Assembly (NCBI RefSeq): GCF_024721305.1
Contig: NZ_JAMXOD010000004.1
Location: 1 to 64,000 of the forward strand
Direction of reading: 5' to 3'
DNA: 64,000 bases
From: Aequitasia blattaphilus
GTDB lineage: Bacteria > Bacillota > Clostridia > Lachnospirales > Lachnospiraceae
This document shows, piece after piece, positions 51,730-60,757 of the stretch. Within the stretch, counting starts at the first letter, position 1. Each line of letters begins with the position of its first letter. A program made the translations under genes and the position numbers. Below the pieces are notes generated by a model, which searched no databases, was not told the DNA's origin, and worked only from the letters and a program-made list of their open reading frames with translations.

Positions 51730-53462
51730 TCAAGCTGTTCCAAGTGGCTGATATCAGAATCAACTACAATGGAGTAGTTTGTATAATAAACGACAAATCC
51801 AGGTTTGCCCTTGTTGGGCTTTTTGATATTTTTCTTCAAGGAATAATCCACCTCGACTTTGTCGTTATTTCTCTTTTTTGAATAAAATGCAGCAAGTCTT
51901 GCAGCGTCTTCAAAAGCGGAATCAGGGATTTCCCGATCATCTGTCTTGAGAATAACATGAGAGCCTGGAGCTTCCTTTGCATGGAACCACCAGTCACCAC
52001 CGGTTGCAAACTTAAATGTGAGTTCATCGTTTTGCAGATTGTTTTTCCCAACGTAGATATGGAAACCGTCCTTTGTAAGATAGTGAAAAGGTTTGTTTTT
52101 AACTTTCTTTCCTTTCTTGGAGGGCCGTTTTCTTATGTAACCAGATTCAACGAGTTCTTCTTTGATTTCAAGAAGATCCTCTTCCTTGGCGGCAATGTCA
52201 AGAGAATTACTTAAAGAATCTAAATAATCAATTTCTTGTTTTGTCTCCAGGGTAAGAGATTGCAACGCCTCGGCTGTTCGTTTTTTCTTATTATATTTGT
52301 CGAAATATTTGGTGGCGTTTTCTTGAGGTGTTTTCTGAGGATCTAAGGAAATTGTTACTTCCTGATTCGTATAGTAATTTAATACTTGAAGCTTTTCCGC
52401 ACCTTCTTCAAGATTATAGCCATAGGTATGAATCAGCTCGCCATATTCTTTGTATTTATCCCGGTCTTCCGTGTCTTTTAACTGACGCATCTGAAGCTGA
52501 TATTTTTTTCCGTTTCGATCCAGAGCTGTTTGGACAATATGTCGTAAATCGGTAGACTTTTGCCGGATTCGGCTTTGTTGATTTTTCTTCTCATAATAAT
52601 CAAAAAGCAAAGGGAATACGGAAGTGTATCTTTCTTCTCTTAAATAGGATAAATGGGAAAGAGTAAGACTTGAGAATTCAACTGCTTTTTGTCCCTCTAA
52701 GTAAAGAGTGGGGGTGTAATTGTTGTTCCTTACGTTTTCAAAGAAATAGTGAAATTGTTTGTACAGATGGAAATAAAAATCCTCACTTAAATCCTTGGGA
52801 GAAATAGCGGTATCAATTCCACATAAAAAACAAATTTCCTCGGCAATTACAGGACTTATGCCGGTAAAGCTTTGATACAAAGCCTTTAAAATTGACATGG
52901 GTTTTTCTTGTAGTATTGCAGCAAAATCTCCTTCAGAAACATCGAAAGGATTCCGTTTCTGATTTTGGTCTGGAATAAAATAATCTCTTCCTGGCAACAC
53001 CTCTCGTACAGAGCTCATGCTTAGGGAAACATGTTTTATGCTGTCTAATATTTTATTCTGGTCATCAAGGAATATAATATTACTATGCTTGCCCATAAGT
53101 TCTATAACCAGACGTTTTCTTTTTAAATCTCCCAATTCGTCATAATGTTCTACATCAATGAATATAACCCGCTCTAAGCCAGGCTGGGTAATCGACAGAA
53201 TTTTCCCGCTTCCGATATGTTTTCGGAGAAACATACAAAAGTTTGGTGCTGTCATGGGACTGGGTTTATTTTCTTTCGTCAGATAAATCAAAGGAAGAGA
53301 AGGGTTTGCCGAAATCAAAAGACGTACTTGTCCTTCCCTTGTTTTCAACGTCAGTAAAAGTTCATCGGTTTCAGGCTGTGCAATTTTATTTATTCTGCTT
53401 TCTGCTAGTTTTTGATTTAATTCATATACAATATTTGCTACGGTAACTCCATCTAATGCCAT
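51726..53462 (-). CDS. rqcH: Ribosome quality control protein RqcH (NFACT family)
   Basis: The 578-residue protein has the NFACT layout: NFACT-N (MALDGVTVANIVYEL... and VIELMGKHSNIIFLD), a helix-hairpin-helix region, a long coiled coil (about 290-440) and NFACT-R (YVGKNNLQNDELTFKFATGGDWWFHAKEAPGSHVIL). It recruits tRNA-Ala to stalled 50S subunits to add alanine tails; the older name is FbpA. The ATG at 53462 gives the family-typical MALDG start. In this numbering residues 97-98 are E-R, where Bacillus RqcH has the key D97-R98. The gene is divergent from yloC. Confidence 0.94.
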   Translation of the reverse strand: MALDGVTVANIVYELNQKLAESRINKIAQPETDELLLTLKTREGQVRLLISANPSLPLIYLTKENKPSPMTAPNFCMFLRKHIGSGKILSITQPGLERVIFIDVEHYDELGDLKRKRLVIELMGKHSNIIFLDDQNKILDSIKHVSLSMSSVREVLPGRDYFIPDQNQKRNPFDVSEGDFAAILQEKPMSILKALYQSFTGISPVIAEEICFLCGIDTAISPKDLSEDFYFHLYKQFHYFFENVRNNNYTPTLYLEGQKAVEFSSLTLSHLSYLREERYTSVFPLLFDYYEKKNQQSRIRQKSTDLRHIVQTALDRNGKKYQLQMRQLKDTEDRDKYKEYGELIHTYGYNLEEGAEKLQVLNYYTNQEVTISLDPQKTPQENATKYFDKYNKKKRTAEALQSLTLETKQEIDYLDSLSNSLDIAAKEEDLLEIKEELVESGYIRKRPSKKGKKVKNKPFHYLTKDGFHIYVGKNNLQNDELTFKFATGGDWWFHAKEAPGSHVILKTDDREIPDSAFEDAARLAAFYSKKRNNDKVEVDYSLKKNIKKPNKGKPGFVVYYTNYSIVVDSDISHLEQLD

Positions 53463-53495
53463 TTTCATTTTCTCCTTCGTTTTCAATACTCTTAT

Positions 53496-53523
53496 ATCCT
53501 AGCATATGCCAAAGAAAAATCAA
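53496..53523 (-). promoter_or_regulatory. Promoter of rqcH
   Basis: On the reverse strand TTGATT and TAGGAT are 16 bases apart, close upstream of the start. Divergent from the yloC promoter. Confidence 0.4.
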
Positions 53524-53532
53524 ATAGATAAG

Positions 53533-53561
53533 TTGACGCTTAGGTGGAAATAGCATATAAT
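53533..53561 (+). promoter_or_regulatory. Promoter of yloC-gmk-rpoZ
   Basis: TTGACG (53533-53538) and a perfect TATAAT (53556-53561) are 17 bases apart, 36 bases before the yloC start. The -35 is 10 bases from the rqcH -35 on the other strand, so the two divergent promoters lie back to back. Confidence 0.75.
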
Positions 53562-53597
53562 TAATAGGTTATCAAAAAAGATACCGAGGTAGAAATC

Positions 53598-54479
53598 ATG
53601 ATTAAAAGTATGACTGGATTTGGACGATGTGAACAGGTAAGTGAAAGCAGAAAAATAACAGTTGAGATGAAAGGTGTAAATCACCGCTATCTCGATGTGA
53701 ATATCCGAATGCCTAAAAAATTAAACTTTTTTGAGACTGCAATACGTAGTCTTCTGAAAAAGTCTGTAACCAGAGGAAAGGTGGATATATTCATTAGCTA
53801 TGAGGATACAGCAGATGGGCAAATGTCTCTTCGGTATAATGAGGCTCTTGCGGCGGAATATATGGAAAAGCTGATGGTTATTAAGGAGCAATTCAACTTA
53901 GATAATGATGTGCGGGTATCTACCATGGCAAGATTTCCAGAAGTATTAACGATGGAAGAGCAAACCATTGATGAAGATGAGCTGTGGAGTGAATTGGAGA
54001 AGGCTCTTTCAGGAGCAATTTCTCAATTTGTAGAAACCAGAATTTTAGAGGGTGAAAACCTAAAAGAGGACATTTTATCAAAGCTTGATGGGATGCTTCA
54101 TAATATTAATATTATCAATGAGCATGCACCAGAGATTGTCAGTAATTATCGAACGAAAATTGAAAATAAGGTGAAAGAAGTTTTGGAAGATACCCAGATG
54201 GATGAAAGCCGAATTGTTCAAGAAGTTGTGGTTTTTGCAGAAAAGATTTGTACAGATGAGGAAACGGTTCGTTTGGAAAGCCACATTGGCCATATGAAAG
54301 ATACGCTAAACAGTAAGGATTCAGGAATTGGAAGAAAGCTTGATTTCATTGCACAGGAAATGAATCGAGAAGCAAATACCATTCTTTCAAAGGCAAATGA
54401 TTTAATGGTTTCCAATCAGGCTATTGATTTAAAAACAGAAATCGAGAAGGTAAGAGAACAGATTCAGAATATAGAGTAA
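53598..54479 (+). CDS. yloC: YicC/YloC family endoribonuclease
   Basis: The 293-residue protein begins MIKSMTGFGRCEQ and has MKGVNHRYLDVNIRMPKKLNFFE, both diagnostic of the family, and a C-terminal ELKSHIGHMKDTL-like segment ending in QAIDLKTEIEKVREQIQNIE. E. coli YicC is an endoribonuclease; the Bacillus protein sits before gmk as here. GAGGTAG precedes the ATG. The small remA-like gene (DUF370) often found between yloC and gmk is absent. Confidence 0.95.
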   Translation: MIKSMTGFGRCEQVSESRKITVEMKGVNHRYLDVNIRMPKKLNFFETAIRSLLKKSVTRGKVDIFISYEDTADGQMSLRYNEALAAEYMEKLMVIKEQFNLDNDVRVSTMARFPEVLTMEEQTIDEDELWSELEKALSGAISQFVETRILEGENLKEDILSKLDGMLHNINIINEHAPEIVSNYRTKIENKVKEVLEDTQMDESRIVQEVVVFAEKICTDEETVRLESHIGHMKDTLNSKDSGIGRKLDFIAQEMNREANTILSKANDLMVSNQAIDLKTEIEKVREQIQNIE

Positions 54480-54490
54480 AGAGGTAAAAG

Positions 54491-55117
54491 ATGAAACAAA
54501 AGGGCATATTAACGGTTGTCTCAGGTTTTTCTGGCGCAGGAAAAGGAACCCTTATGAAAAATCTGGTTCAACGATATGAAGAGTATGCACTGTCAATATC
54601 CGCAACCACACGAAACCCCAGAGAGGGAGAGGTGCATGGGAAGGATTATTTTTTCAAAACAAAAGAAGAATTTGAAAAAATGATTGATAAAGAAGAATTG
54701 ATAGAGTATGCTAATTACGTAGATAACTACTATGGAACACCAAGAGATTACGTTGAATCCCAGCTTTGCGAAGGAAAAGATGTGATTTTGGAAATAGAAA
54801 TGATTGGTGCACTAAAGGTAAAAGAAAAGTATCCAGATACATTGTTATTATTTGTTACACCACCCAATGTAGAGGAGCTTAAGAAGCGGCTAATCGGGAG
54901 AGGAACAGAGTCGATTGAGGTGATTCGTTCCAGGTTGAACCGAGGCAAAGATGAAGCAAAGGTTATGAACCAATATGACTATCTGATTGTGAATGACAAT
55001 TTGGATGATACCGTACAAAAGATGCATCAGATTATTCAAAATGAGCATTTAAGATGTTCGCGAAATGAAGAGTTTATACAATGCATTATGGAAGATTTGA
55101 AAGGAGATTTGCTATGA
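54491..55117 (+). CDS. gmk: Guanylate kinase
   Basis: The 208-residue enzyme phosphorylates GMP to GDP. It shows VVSGFSGAGKGTLMK (P-loop), SISATTRNPREGEVHGKDYFF (GMP-binding), YANYVDNYYGTPRDYV and IGRGTESIEVIRSRLN. The 3' end overlaps rpoZ by ATGA. It sits in the yloC-gmk-rpoZ cluster. Confidence 0.98.
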   Translation: MKQKGILTVVSGFSGAGKGTLMKNLVQRYEEYALSISATTRNPREGEVHGKDYFFKTKEEFEKMIDKEELIEYANYVDNYYGTPRDYVESQLCEGKDVILEIEMIGALKVKEKYPDTLLLFVTPPNVEELKKRLIGRGTESIEVIRSRLNRGKDEAKVMNQYDYLIVNDNLDDTVQKMHQIIQNEHLRCSRNEEFIQCIMEDLKGDLL

Positions 55118-55350
55118 TACACCCATCTTATACAGATTTAATGAAAGTGGTAAATAAGGACGTTGAGGAAGGACAGACAAAAGTTGTAAATAGTCGATAC
55201 TCAATTGTTATGGCGACGGCAAAAAGGGCACGGGAAATAATTGACGGTGATTTACCTTTGGTAAAAGCAAAAGAGGGTGAGAAACCACTTTCGATTGCAA
55301 TTGAAGAACTAAACGAAGGCAAAATAACAATCCATGCAGAAGAGGAATAA
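55114..55350 (+). CDS. rpoZ: RNA polymerase omega subunit
   Basis: The 78-residue protein has HPSYTDLMKVVNK...SRYSIVMATAKRAREI, the omega subunit pattern, and KPLSIAIEELNEGKI near the end. The ATG at 55114 overlaps the gmk stop and has AAAGGAG upstream; a start 33 bases earlier lies inside gmk. It stabilises the beta-prime subunit. Confidence 0.95.
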   Translation: MIHPSYTDLMKVVNKDVEEGQTKVVNSRYSIVMATAKRAREIIDGDLPLVKAKEGEKPLSIAIEELNEGKITIHAEEE

Positions 55351-55362
55351 AGAGGGAGGAGA

Positions 55363-55386
55363 CAGATGCTTAGGTATCTGTTTTTT
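55363..55386 (+). terminator. Terminator between rpoZ and rimO
   Basis: CAGATGC and GTATCTG pair (one G-U) around a TTAG loop, followed by six T. It lies 25 bases before rimO, so some read-through may feed rimO. Confidence 0.7.
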
Positions 55387-55410
55387 CTATAAAAGAAAGG
55401 TGTAAGTTTT

Positions 55411-56751
55411 ATGAAGAAAGTGTTATTTATTTCTCTTGGATGTGATAAAAATCTTGTGGATTCAGAAGTGATGCTGGGATTGTTAAATGACCGAGGTTAT
55501 ATCATAACAGATAATGAAGAAGATGCAGATGTGGTAGTCATCAATACGTGTTGTTTTATTCATGATGCAAAAGAAGAGAGCATTGAAAATATTTTAGAAA
55601 TCGCAGAACTTAAAAAGAAGGGAAGTATTTCTAAGCTTATTGTGACCGGTTGTATGGCCGAGAGATATCGGGAAGAAGTATTGGAAGAGATCCCAGAGGT
55701 AGATGGAGTGCTCGGAACCAATTCTTATGATAAAATTGTTGAAGCTATTGAGGAATCCGGAGATGGAAAAAGAAGCCTTTATATGAGTGAATTAAGAGGC
55801 TTTCCCCAGGAGGAAACGAACCCTCTTGTTACAACAGGAGGCCATTATGCATACTTAAAGATTGCAGAAGGCTGTGACAAGCATTGTACCTATTGTATTA
55901 TACCAAGCCTGCGTGGAGCTTATCGTAGTATCCCGATGGAGAAGGTAATAAAGAGAGCTGAATATCTCGTAGAAGGTGGAGTGAAAGAGCTCATTTTAGT
56001 GGCTCAGGAAACAACTGTGTATGGGAAAGATATTTATAATGACAAATATTTACCTCAATTATTAAAAGAGCTTTGCAAGATTGAAGAACTGCAGTGGATA
56101 CGAATCTTGTATAGTTATCCAGAGGAAATTAATGAAGAGTTGATTCAAACAATTAAAAGTGAGAAAAAAATCTGTCATTATTTAGACCTTCCAATTCAAC
56201 ACTGTAATGATAGAATCTTGAGACGTATGGGAAGAAGAACCTCTAAAGAGGATATTGTGTCACTTATTACGAATCTGCGTGAAAATGTACCAGATATATG
56301 CTTGCGTACAAGTTTAATAACGGGATTTCCGGGAGAGACAGAAGAAGAACATGATGAGTTGAAGGCCTTTGTAAAGGAAATCGGTTTCGATCGGCTAGGG
56401 GTATTTACCTATTCACAGGAAGAAAATACACCTGCGGCGGATATGGAAGATCAGATTGAGGAAGAGGTAAAACAAAGAAGAAGAGATGAAATCATGGAAA
56501 TTCAACATGAAATTGTCTGTCAGAAGAGTGAAGATAGAATTGATGAGACATACCTGGTTATGATAGAGGGATACATTCCGGAAGATAATATATATATTGG
56601 ACGAACCTATATGGATGCTCCCAAAGTAGATGGATACATGTTTGTTCACTCAGAAGATGTTTTAAACTCAGGAGATTTTGTCTGGGGAAAAGTAACAGAA
56701 GCACTAGAATATGACTTGATAGGAGAAAAAGTAGATGAATTTACCAAATAA
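55411..56751 (+). CDS. rimO: Ribosomal protein S12 methylthiotransferase
   Basis: The 446-residue protein adds a methylthio group to Asp of S12. An N-terminal UPF0004 domain has Cys10, the NTCCF cysteines and Cys81 (second Fe-S cluster); the radical SAM core has EGCDKHCTYCIIP (C155, C159, C162); a C-terminal TRAM domain follows. ISLGCDKNLVDSE marks RimO rather than MiaB. It overlaps pgsA by 17 bases. Confidence 0.96.
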   Translation: MKKVLFISLGCDKNLVDSEVMLGLLNDRGYIITDNEEDADVVVINTCCFIHDAKEESIENILEIAELKKKGSISKLIVTGCMAERYREEVLEEIPEVDGVLGTNSYDKIVEAIEESGDGKRSLYMSELRGFPQEETNPLVTTGGHYAYLKIAEGCDKHCTYCIIPSLRGAYRSIPMEKVIKRAEYLVEGGVKELILVAQETTVYGKDIYNDKYLPQLLKELCKIEELQWIRILYSYPEEINEELIQTIKSEKKICHYLDLPIQHCNDRILRRMGRRTSKEDIVSLITNLRENVPDICLRTSLITGFPGETEEEHDELKAFVKEIGFDRLGVFTYSQEENTPAADMEDQIEEEVKQRRRDEIMEIQHEIVCQKSEDRIDETYLVMIEGYIPEDNIYIGRTYMDAPKVDGYMFVHSEDVLNSGDFVWGKVTEALEYDLIGEKVDEFTK

Positions 56752-57277
56752 ACTAACATTGTTAAGAGTGTGTATGGTTCCAGTATTTGTTGTTTTCATG
56801 CTGACAGATATTGGAGGCGATGCAAATAAGTGGATAGCCCTTACTTTGTTTTGCATTGCAAGTATTACGGATTGGCTGGATGGTAAGATTGCCAGAGCCA
56901 ATAATCTGGTAACAAATTTCGGAAAATTTATGGATCCCTTAGCGGATAAATTATTGGTTTGCTCGGCCCTTGTTTGTTTGATTCCAGAAGGAAAGCTTCA
57001 GGCGTGGGTGGTGATTGTGATTATATCCAGAGAATTTATTATTAGTGGATTTCGTTTAGTGGCATCGGACGCAGGAATTGTCATTGCTGCAAGCTACTGG
57101 GGAAAGTTTAAAACAGTTTCACAGATGGCAATGATAATTCTTTTGATTGCCGATTTTGGTGGTATATTTACAACAATTGAAGTGATTTTAATCTGGATTG
57201 CGTTGATTCTGACAATTGTTTCCCTTTTGGATTATATTATAAAAAACTTAGAAGTATTGACAAAAGGAGGCATGTAA
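56735..57277 (+). CDS. pgsA: CDP-diacylglycerol-glycerol-3-phosphate 3-phosphatidyltransferase
   Basis: The 180-residue membrane protein has the CDP-alcohol phosphotransferase motif DGKIARANNLVTNFGKFMDPLADK (D-G-x2-A-R-x8-G-x3-D-x3-D) in the first third and about four helices. It makes phosphatidylglycerophosphate. It starts inside rimO and is one base before cinA, the conserved pgsA-cinA order. Confidence 0.96.
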   Translation: MNLPNKLTLLRVCMVPVFVVFMLTDIGGDANKWIALTLFCIASITDWLDGKIARANNLVTNFGKFMDPLADKLLVCSALVCLIPEGKLQAWVVIVIISREFIISGFRLVASDAGIVIAASYWGKFKTVSQMAMIILLIADFGGIFTTIEVILIWIALILTIVSLLDYIIKNLEVLTKGGM

Positions 57278-57278
57278 G

Positions 57279-58526
57279 ATGGTTGTGGAATTGATTTCTG
57301 TAGGTACGGAAATTCTAATTGGATCTATTGTCAATACAAATGCGGCGTATTTAGCAGAGAAATGTGCTGCTTTGGGACTTTCTTGTTATCATCAAAGTGT
57401 TGTGGGAGACAATAGAGGAAGGTTGGAAGAAAGTGTTAAAGTTGCATTGAATCGTTCCGATATTGTTATTTTGTCAGGAGGCCTTGGTCCCACAGAGGAT
57501 GATTTGACGAAGGATGTGGTTGCGCAGGCAATGGGACTTCCTATGGTGGAAGATGCACATTCAAAAGAACGAATTCAGAAATATTTTGACAAGATTGGTG
57601 CCAAGGATATTACGAGTAATAATTGGCGGCAGGCAATGATACCGGAAGGCTCTATTGTTGTGGACAATCATAATGGTACAGCTCCAGGAATTATTGTAGA
57701 GAAAGATGGCAAAACGGCGATACTTTTGCCGGGACCTCCAGGTGAAATCAGACCCATGTTTGAGCGGGACATACAAGTCTATTTGGAAAACCTGCAAGAA
57801 TTAAGATTTTTTTCTTATATGATTAAGGTGACTGAAATTGGTGAGAGCAAAGCTGAAATGATGATAAAGGACTTGATTGACAAACAAACAAATCCAACGA
57901 TAGCACCCTATGCCAAAATTGGTGAGGTTCACTTTCGAATCACAACCAGTGCAAAAAACCAGGAAGAAGCAACGGAAATAATGAGGCCCACGGTGGAGGA
58001 GTTATTTCGTCGTTTTGGCGATAAAATTTTTACGACAAAAGAGGAAGAGACACTAGAAGAAGTAGTGGTACATTTATTGGAAGAAAAGAAGTATAAAATT
58101 GCGGCGGCTGAGTCTTGTACTGGTGGACTCTTTATGGGGCGGCTTATTAATGTAAGTGGAGCCTCTAACGTAGTAGGAGAAAGCTATATCACGTATTCAA
58201 ATGAAGCAAAAGAAAGACTTTTAGGGGTTTCAAAAGAGACACTTGAAAAGCATGGAGCAGTCAGTGAAGAAACGGCGATGGAAATGGCAATTGGTGCGGC
58301 GAAAAGAGCACATGCAGATGTTGGAGTTGGTATTACAGGAATTGCTGGACCAACAGGCGGCACAGATGAAAAGCCAGTTGGATTGATTTTTATCGGCTGT
58401 TTTATAAAAGGAAAAACAGAGGTTTTTCGTTTTCAGTTGAGAGGAAACAGAGAAAAAAACAGAGATAATGGCGTCGTGAAAGCATTAACTGTGTTAAGAC
58501 AATGTTTGATCAATGGAAAGGAATAA
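57279..58526 (+). CDS. cinA: CinA protein (competence/damage-inducible; NMN amidohydrolase-like)
   Basis: The 415-residue protein has an N-terminal MoCF-like domain (SVGTEILIGSIVNTNAAYLAEKC, SGGLGPTEDDLTKDV, LPGPPGEIRPMF) and a C-terminal PncC-type domain (AESCTGGLFMGRLINVSGAS, GITGIAGPTGGTDEKPVG). The latter deamidates NMN in relatives; the former acts on ADP-ribose. It follows pgsA by one base. recA, often next in Firmicutes, does not follow. Confidence 0.96.
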   Translation: MVVELISVGTEILIGSIVNTNAAYLAEKCAALGLSCYHQSVVGDNRGRLEESVKVALNRSDIVILSGGLGPTEDDLTKDVVAQAMGLPMVEDAHSKERIQKYFDKIGAKDITSNNWRQAMIPEGSIVVDNHNGTAPGIIVEKDGKTAILLPGPPGEIRPMFERDIQVYLENLQELRFFSYMIKVTEIGESKAEMMIKDLIDKQTNPTIAPYAKIGEVHFRITTSAKNQEEATEIMRPTVEELFRRFGDKIFTTKEEETLEEVVVHLLEEKKYKIAAAESCTGGLFMGRLINVSGASNVVGESYITYSNEAKERLLGVSKETLEKHGAVSEETAMEMAIGAAKRAHADVGVGITGIAGPTGGTDEKPVGLIFIGCFIKGKTEVFRFQLRGNREKNRDNGVVKALTVLRQCLINGKE

Positions 58527-58528
58527 TT

Positions 58529-59980
58529 ATGGAGATTAGAGTATTAAGACAAGAGGAAATATTACCAGCCTTAAATCTTCTTTGGGATGTGTTTATTACA
58601 GAGGTTGCACCTACCTACCAAAATAAAGATGAGGGAGTGAAAAGCTTTCAAAATATCATTAAATATGAAAATATTATGCCTCAGGCAATGTCAGGAAGCT
58701 TGGTTTTATTTGGAGCCTTTGAGAATGAGGAGCTTGCAGGAGCTTTGGCATTGGAAACCAGAGGACATATTACTCTTTTTGGTGTAAAAAAAGAATATCA
58801 GGAAAAGGGTGTTGAAAGTCAACTTTTCAATGTGGTTAAAAATTATGGAATATTCACCTTGAAAGTGCAGCGTATTACGGTGAATGCTGCTCCAAATGCT
58901 GTTCAACAATATCAGCAGTTTGGAATGCAGGTAGTTGGACCAAGAACGGTTCGTAATGGAATTGAATTTGTTCCAATGACAACTTTGGATCAAGGGGCGA
59001 AAAATAAAACAGGGCTTGTTGTGGGCATTGTTGTCGGGGTGATTATACTTTGTTCTATCCTTTGCGGTGTTCTTTTTATAAATGTAGCAAGAGAATTCTA
59101 TACCTCTCAAACATCTACAGAAATAATAGAAGGCTATGATAATGATACACCGGATGAAGAGTATAGGGATGAATTTGAAGATGATTATGAGGATGATTTC
59201 GAAGATGATTATGAGGATGAGGATTTAGGCGGAATAGCCGCTGTTGAAGCCTATGAAGCGAAGGATTTAAGCATTAATATCTTAGAAGATTCCTATGAAA
59301 ATGATGATACCCCTACTGGTAATAGCTATTTGGATTTTGAGGTTAACTATCCTCAGATATCGGGTATGAAAGATGGAGAATTACAAAAGAAAGTCAATGA
59401 TGCAATAAGATCCACGGCCATGAGAACGACTGATGAGATATACATAAATCCCAGTCAGGATTTCAAGGAAAAAATGTTGGAGGTGGAAACCCCTTATCTT
59501 GTAAGCTATGTAGATTATAAGGTAACGTATGCTTCTAATGATTTCCTGAGTATTGCATTTGAAGATAATTGCTGCAAAGGTGACGTAGTTGATGTTAATC
59601 TTGAGCTGCGGACTTTAAACATCAGCCTAAAAAATGGTAAAATTTATGAGACGAAAGATATTGTAAACTTAGATAGTGATTTTGTCGATGAATTCCGTAT
59701 TATTATGCAGTTAGAAACGGGAGATAGTAAGTTTTTAAATCAAAAAAGCGATGATGAGGTGATTGATGCACTGAAAGGGAAAGATGAGGAAGGGATTTTA
59801 AGCTCTGTATTTTTCCTTGATAAGGAAGGGATTGAGATTGGCTTCGATGTTAATAATGGGAAGGATACTGCAGCTGAATATAGTTACGCATGGGTAACTG
59901 CGCCGTTTACACCAAAAGAGATAAAAGACTTTAAAAATAATAGTGATTTTTGGGGATTTTTAGAAGACTTTTTTGATTGA
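58529..59980 (+). CDS. Membrane chimera: GNAT domain, transmembrane helix, acidic linker, outer DUF3298-like domain
   Basis: The 483-residue protein begins with a GNAT-like acetyltransferase fold (1-150; VKKEYQEKGVESQLF is the acetyl-CoA region, Q91-x-x-G94, followed by APNAVQQYQQFGMQVV). One membrane helix follows (162-186), then a very acidic stretch (about 203-233) with a 24-base tandem repeat, and an outer domain (about 246-483) with LDFEVNYPQISGMKDGELQKKVNDAIR and YKVTYASNDFLSIAF. The latter recalls the DUF3298/RsiV family of cell-envelope sensors. A cytosolic enzyme tied to an outer sensor is one reading; neither activity is shown. The ATG at 58529 follows AAGGAAT just after cinA. Confidence 0.75.
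   Translation: MEIRVLRQEEILPALNLLWDVFITEVAPTYQNKDEGVKSFQNIIKYENIMPQAMSGSLVLFGAFENEELAGALALETRGHITLFGVKKEYQEKGVESQLFNVVKNYGIFTLKVQRITVNAAPNAVQQYQQFGMQVVGPRTVRNGIEFVPMTTLDQGAKNKTGLVVGIVVGVIILCSILCGVLFINVAREFYTSQTSTEIIEGYDNDTPDEEYRDEFEDDYEDDFEDDYEDEDLGGIAAVEAYEAKDLSINILEDSYENDDTPTGNSYLDFEVNYPQISGMKDGELQKKVNDAIRSTAMRTTDEIYINPSQDFKEKMLEVETPYLVSYVDYKVTYASNDFLSIAFEDNCCKGDVVDVNLELRTLNISLKNGKIYETKDIVNLDSDFVDEFRIIMQLETGDSKFLNQKSDDEVIDALKGKDEEGILSSVFFLDKEGIEIGFDVNNGKDTAAEYSYAWVTAPFTPKEIKDFKNNSDFWGFLEDFFD
59174..59221 (+). repeat. 24-bp tandem repeat encoding an acidic linker
   Basis: Two copies of a 24-base unit (59174-59197 and 59198-59221, two base differences) encode FEDDYEDD and FEDDYEDE in the linker just after the membrane helix. 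Copy number could vary by slippage without loss of frame. Confidence 0.85.
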
Positions 59981-60005
59981 AATAGATTGTTAAATATGAG
60001 ATAAT
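59977..60005 (+). promoter_or_regulatory. Promoter of the NifU-like/GGGtGRT pair
   Basis: TTGAAA (59977-59982) and GATAAT (60000-60005) are exactly 17 bases apart. The -35 box overlaps the stop codon of the upstream gene. AAAGGAG precedes the start at 60047. Confidence 0.7.
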
Positions 60006-60046
60006 GTCAAGGTATGACACAAAAGTAGTTTGAAAGGAGTCTTAAC

Positions 60047-60739
60047 ATGATTTATTCACATGAAGTAGAGATGATGTGTCCAGTAGCACAAGGTGCTAAC
60101 CATGGACCAGCCCCAATCCCGGAAGAAGCAAAATGGGTAAAGGCAAAAGAAGTAACAGATATTTCCGGTTTAACACACGGTGTGGGTTGGTGTGCACCAC
60201 AACAAGGAGCCTGTAAGTTGACCTTAAACGTAAAAGAGGGAATTATTCAGGAAGCACTAATTGAAACAATTGGATGTTCAGGTATGACACATTCAGCAGC
60301 AATGTGCTCAGAAATTCTTCCAGGAAAAACCATATTAGAAGCTTTAAATACAGACCTTGTCTGTGATGCAATTAATACAGCTATGAGAGAATTGTTCTTA
60401 CAAATCGTTTATGGTCGAACACAAAGTGCGTTCTCCGAAGATGGACTTCCAGTAGGAGCAGGTCTTGAAGACTTAGGAAAAGGACTTCGTTCTCAAGTAG
60501 GTACTATGTATGGAACATTAGCAAAAGGACCACGTTACCTTGAAATGGCAGAGGGTTATGTAACAGGTATTGCTCTTGATAAAAATGATGAAATCATTGG
60601 ATATCAGTTTGTAAGCCTTGGAAAAATGACAGACTTTATTGCAAAAGGTGATGAACCAAATGTTGCATATGAAAAAGCGAAAGGTCAATATGGACGTGTA
60701 GAAGAAGCGGCTAAGATTATTGATCCGAGAAAAGAATAG
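60047..60739 (+). CDS. NifU/IscU-like protein paired with GGGtGRT protein
   Basis: The 230-residue protein is annotated in relatives as an iron-sulfur assembly scaffold-like protein. It has cysteines in the order C11, C49, C56, C77, C87 and C106 within GVGWCAPQQGACKLTLNVKEGIIQEALIETIGCSGMTHSAAMCSEILPG, resembling the IscU/NifU and TSCPD folds. The second half (about 120-230) has no motif I recognise. It is followed after 18 bases by the GGGtGRT gene, its constant neighbour in many anaerobes as I recall. Both have strong ribosome sites and a clear promoter, suggesting high expression. The function is unknown. Confidence 0.85.
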   Translation: MIYSHEVEMMCPVAQGANHGPAPIPEEAKWVKAKEVTDISGLTHGVGWCAPQQGACKLTLNVKEGIIQEALIETIGCSGMTHSAAMCSEILPGKTILEALNTDLVCDAINTAMRELFLQIVYGRTQSAFSEDGLPVGAGLEDLGKGLRSQVGTMYGTLAKGPRYLEMAEGYVTGIALDKNDEIIGYQFVSLGKMTDFIAKGDEPNVAYEKAKGQYGRVEEAAKIIDPRKE

Positions 60740-60757
60740 TACAGGAGGAAGACGATA

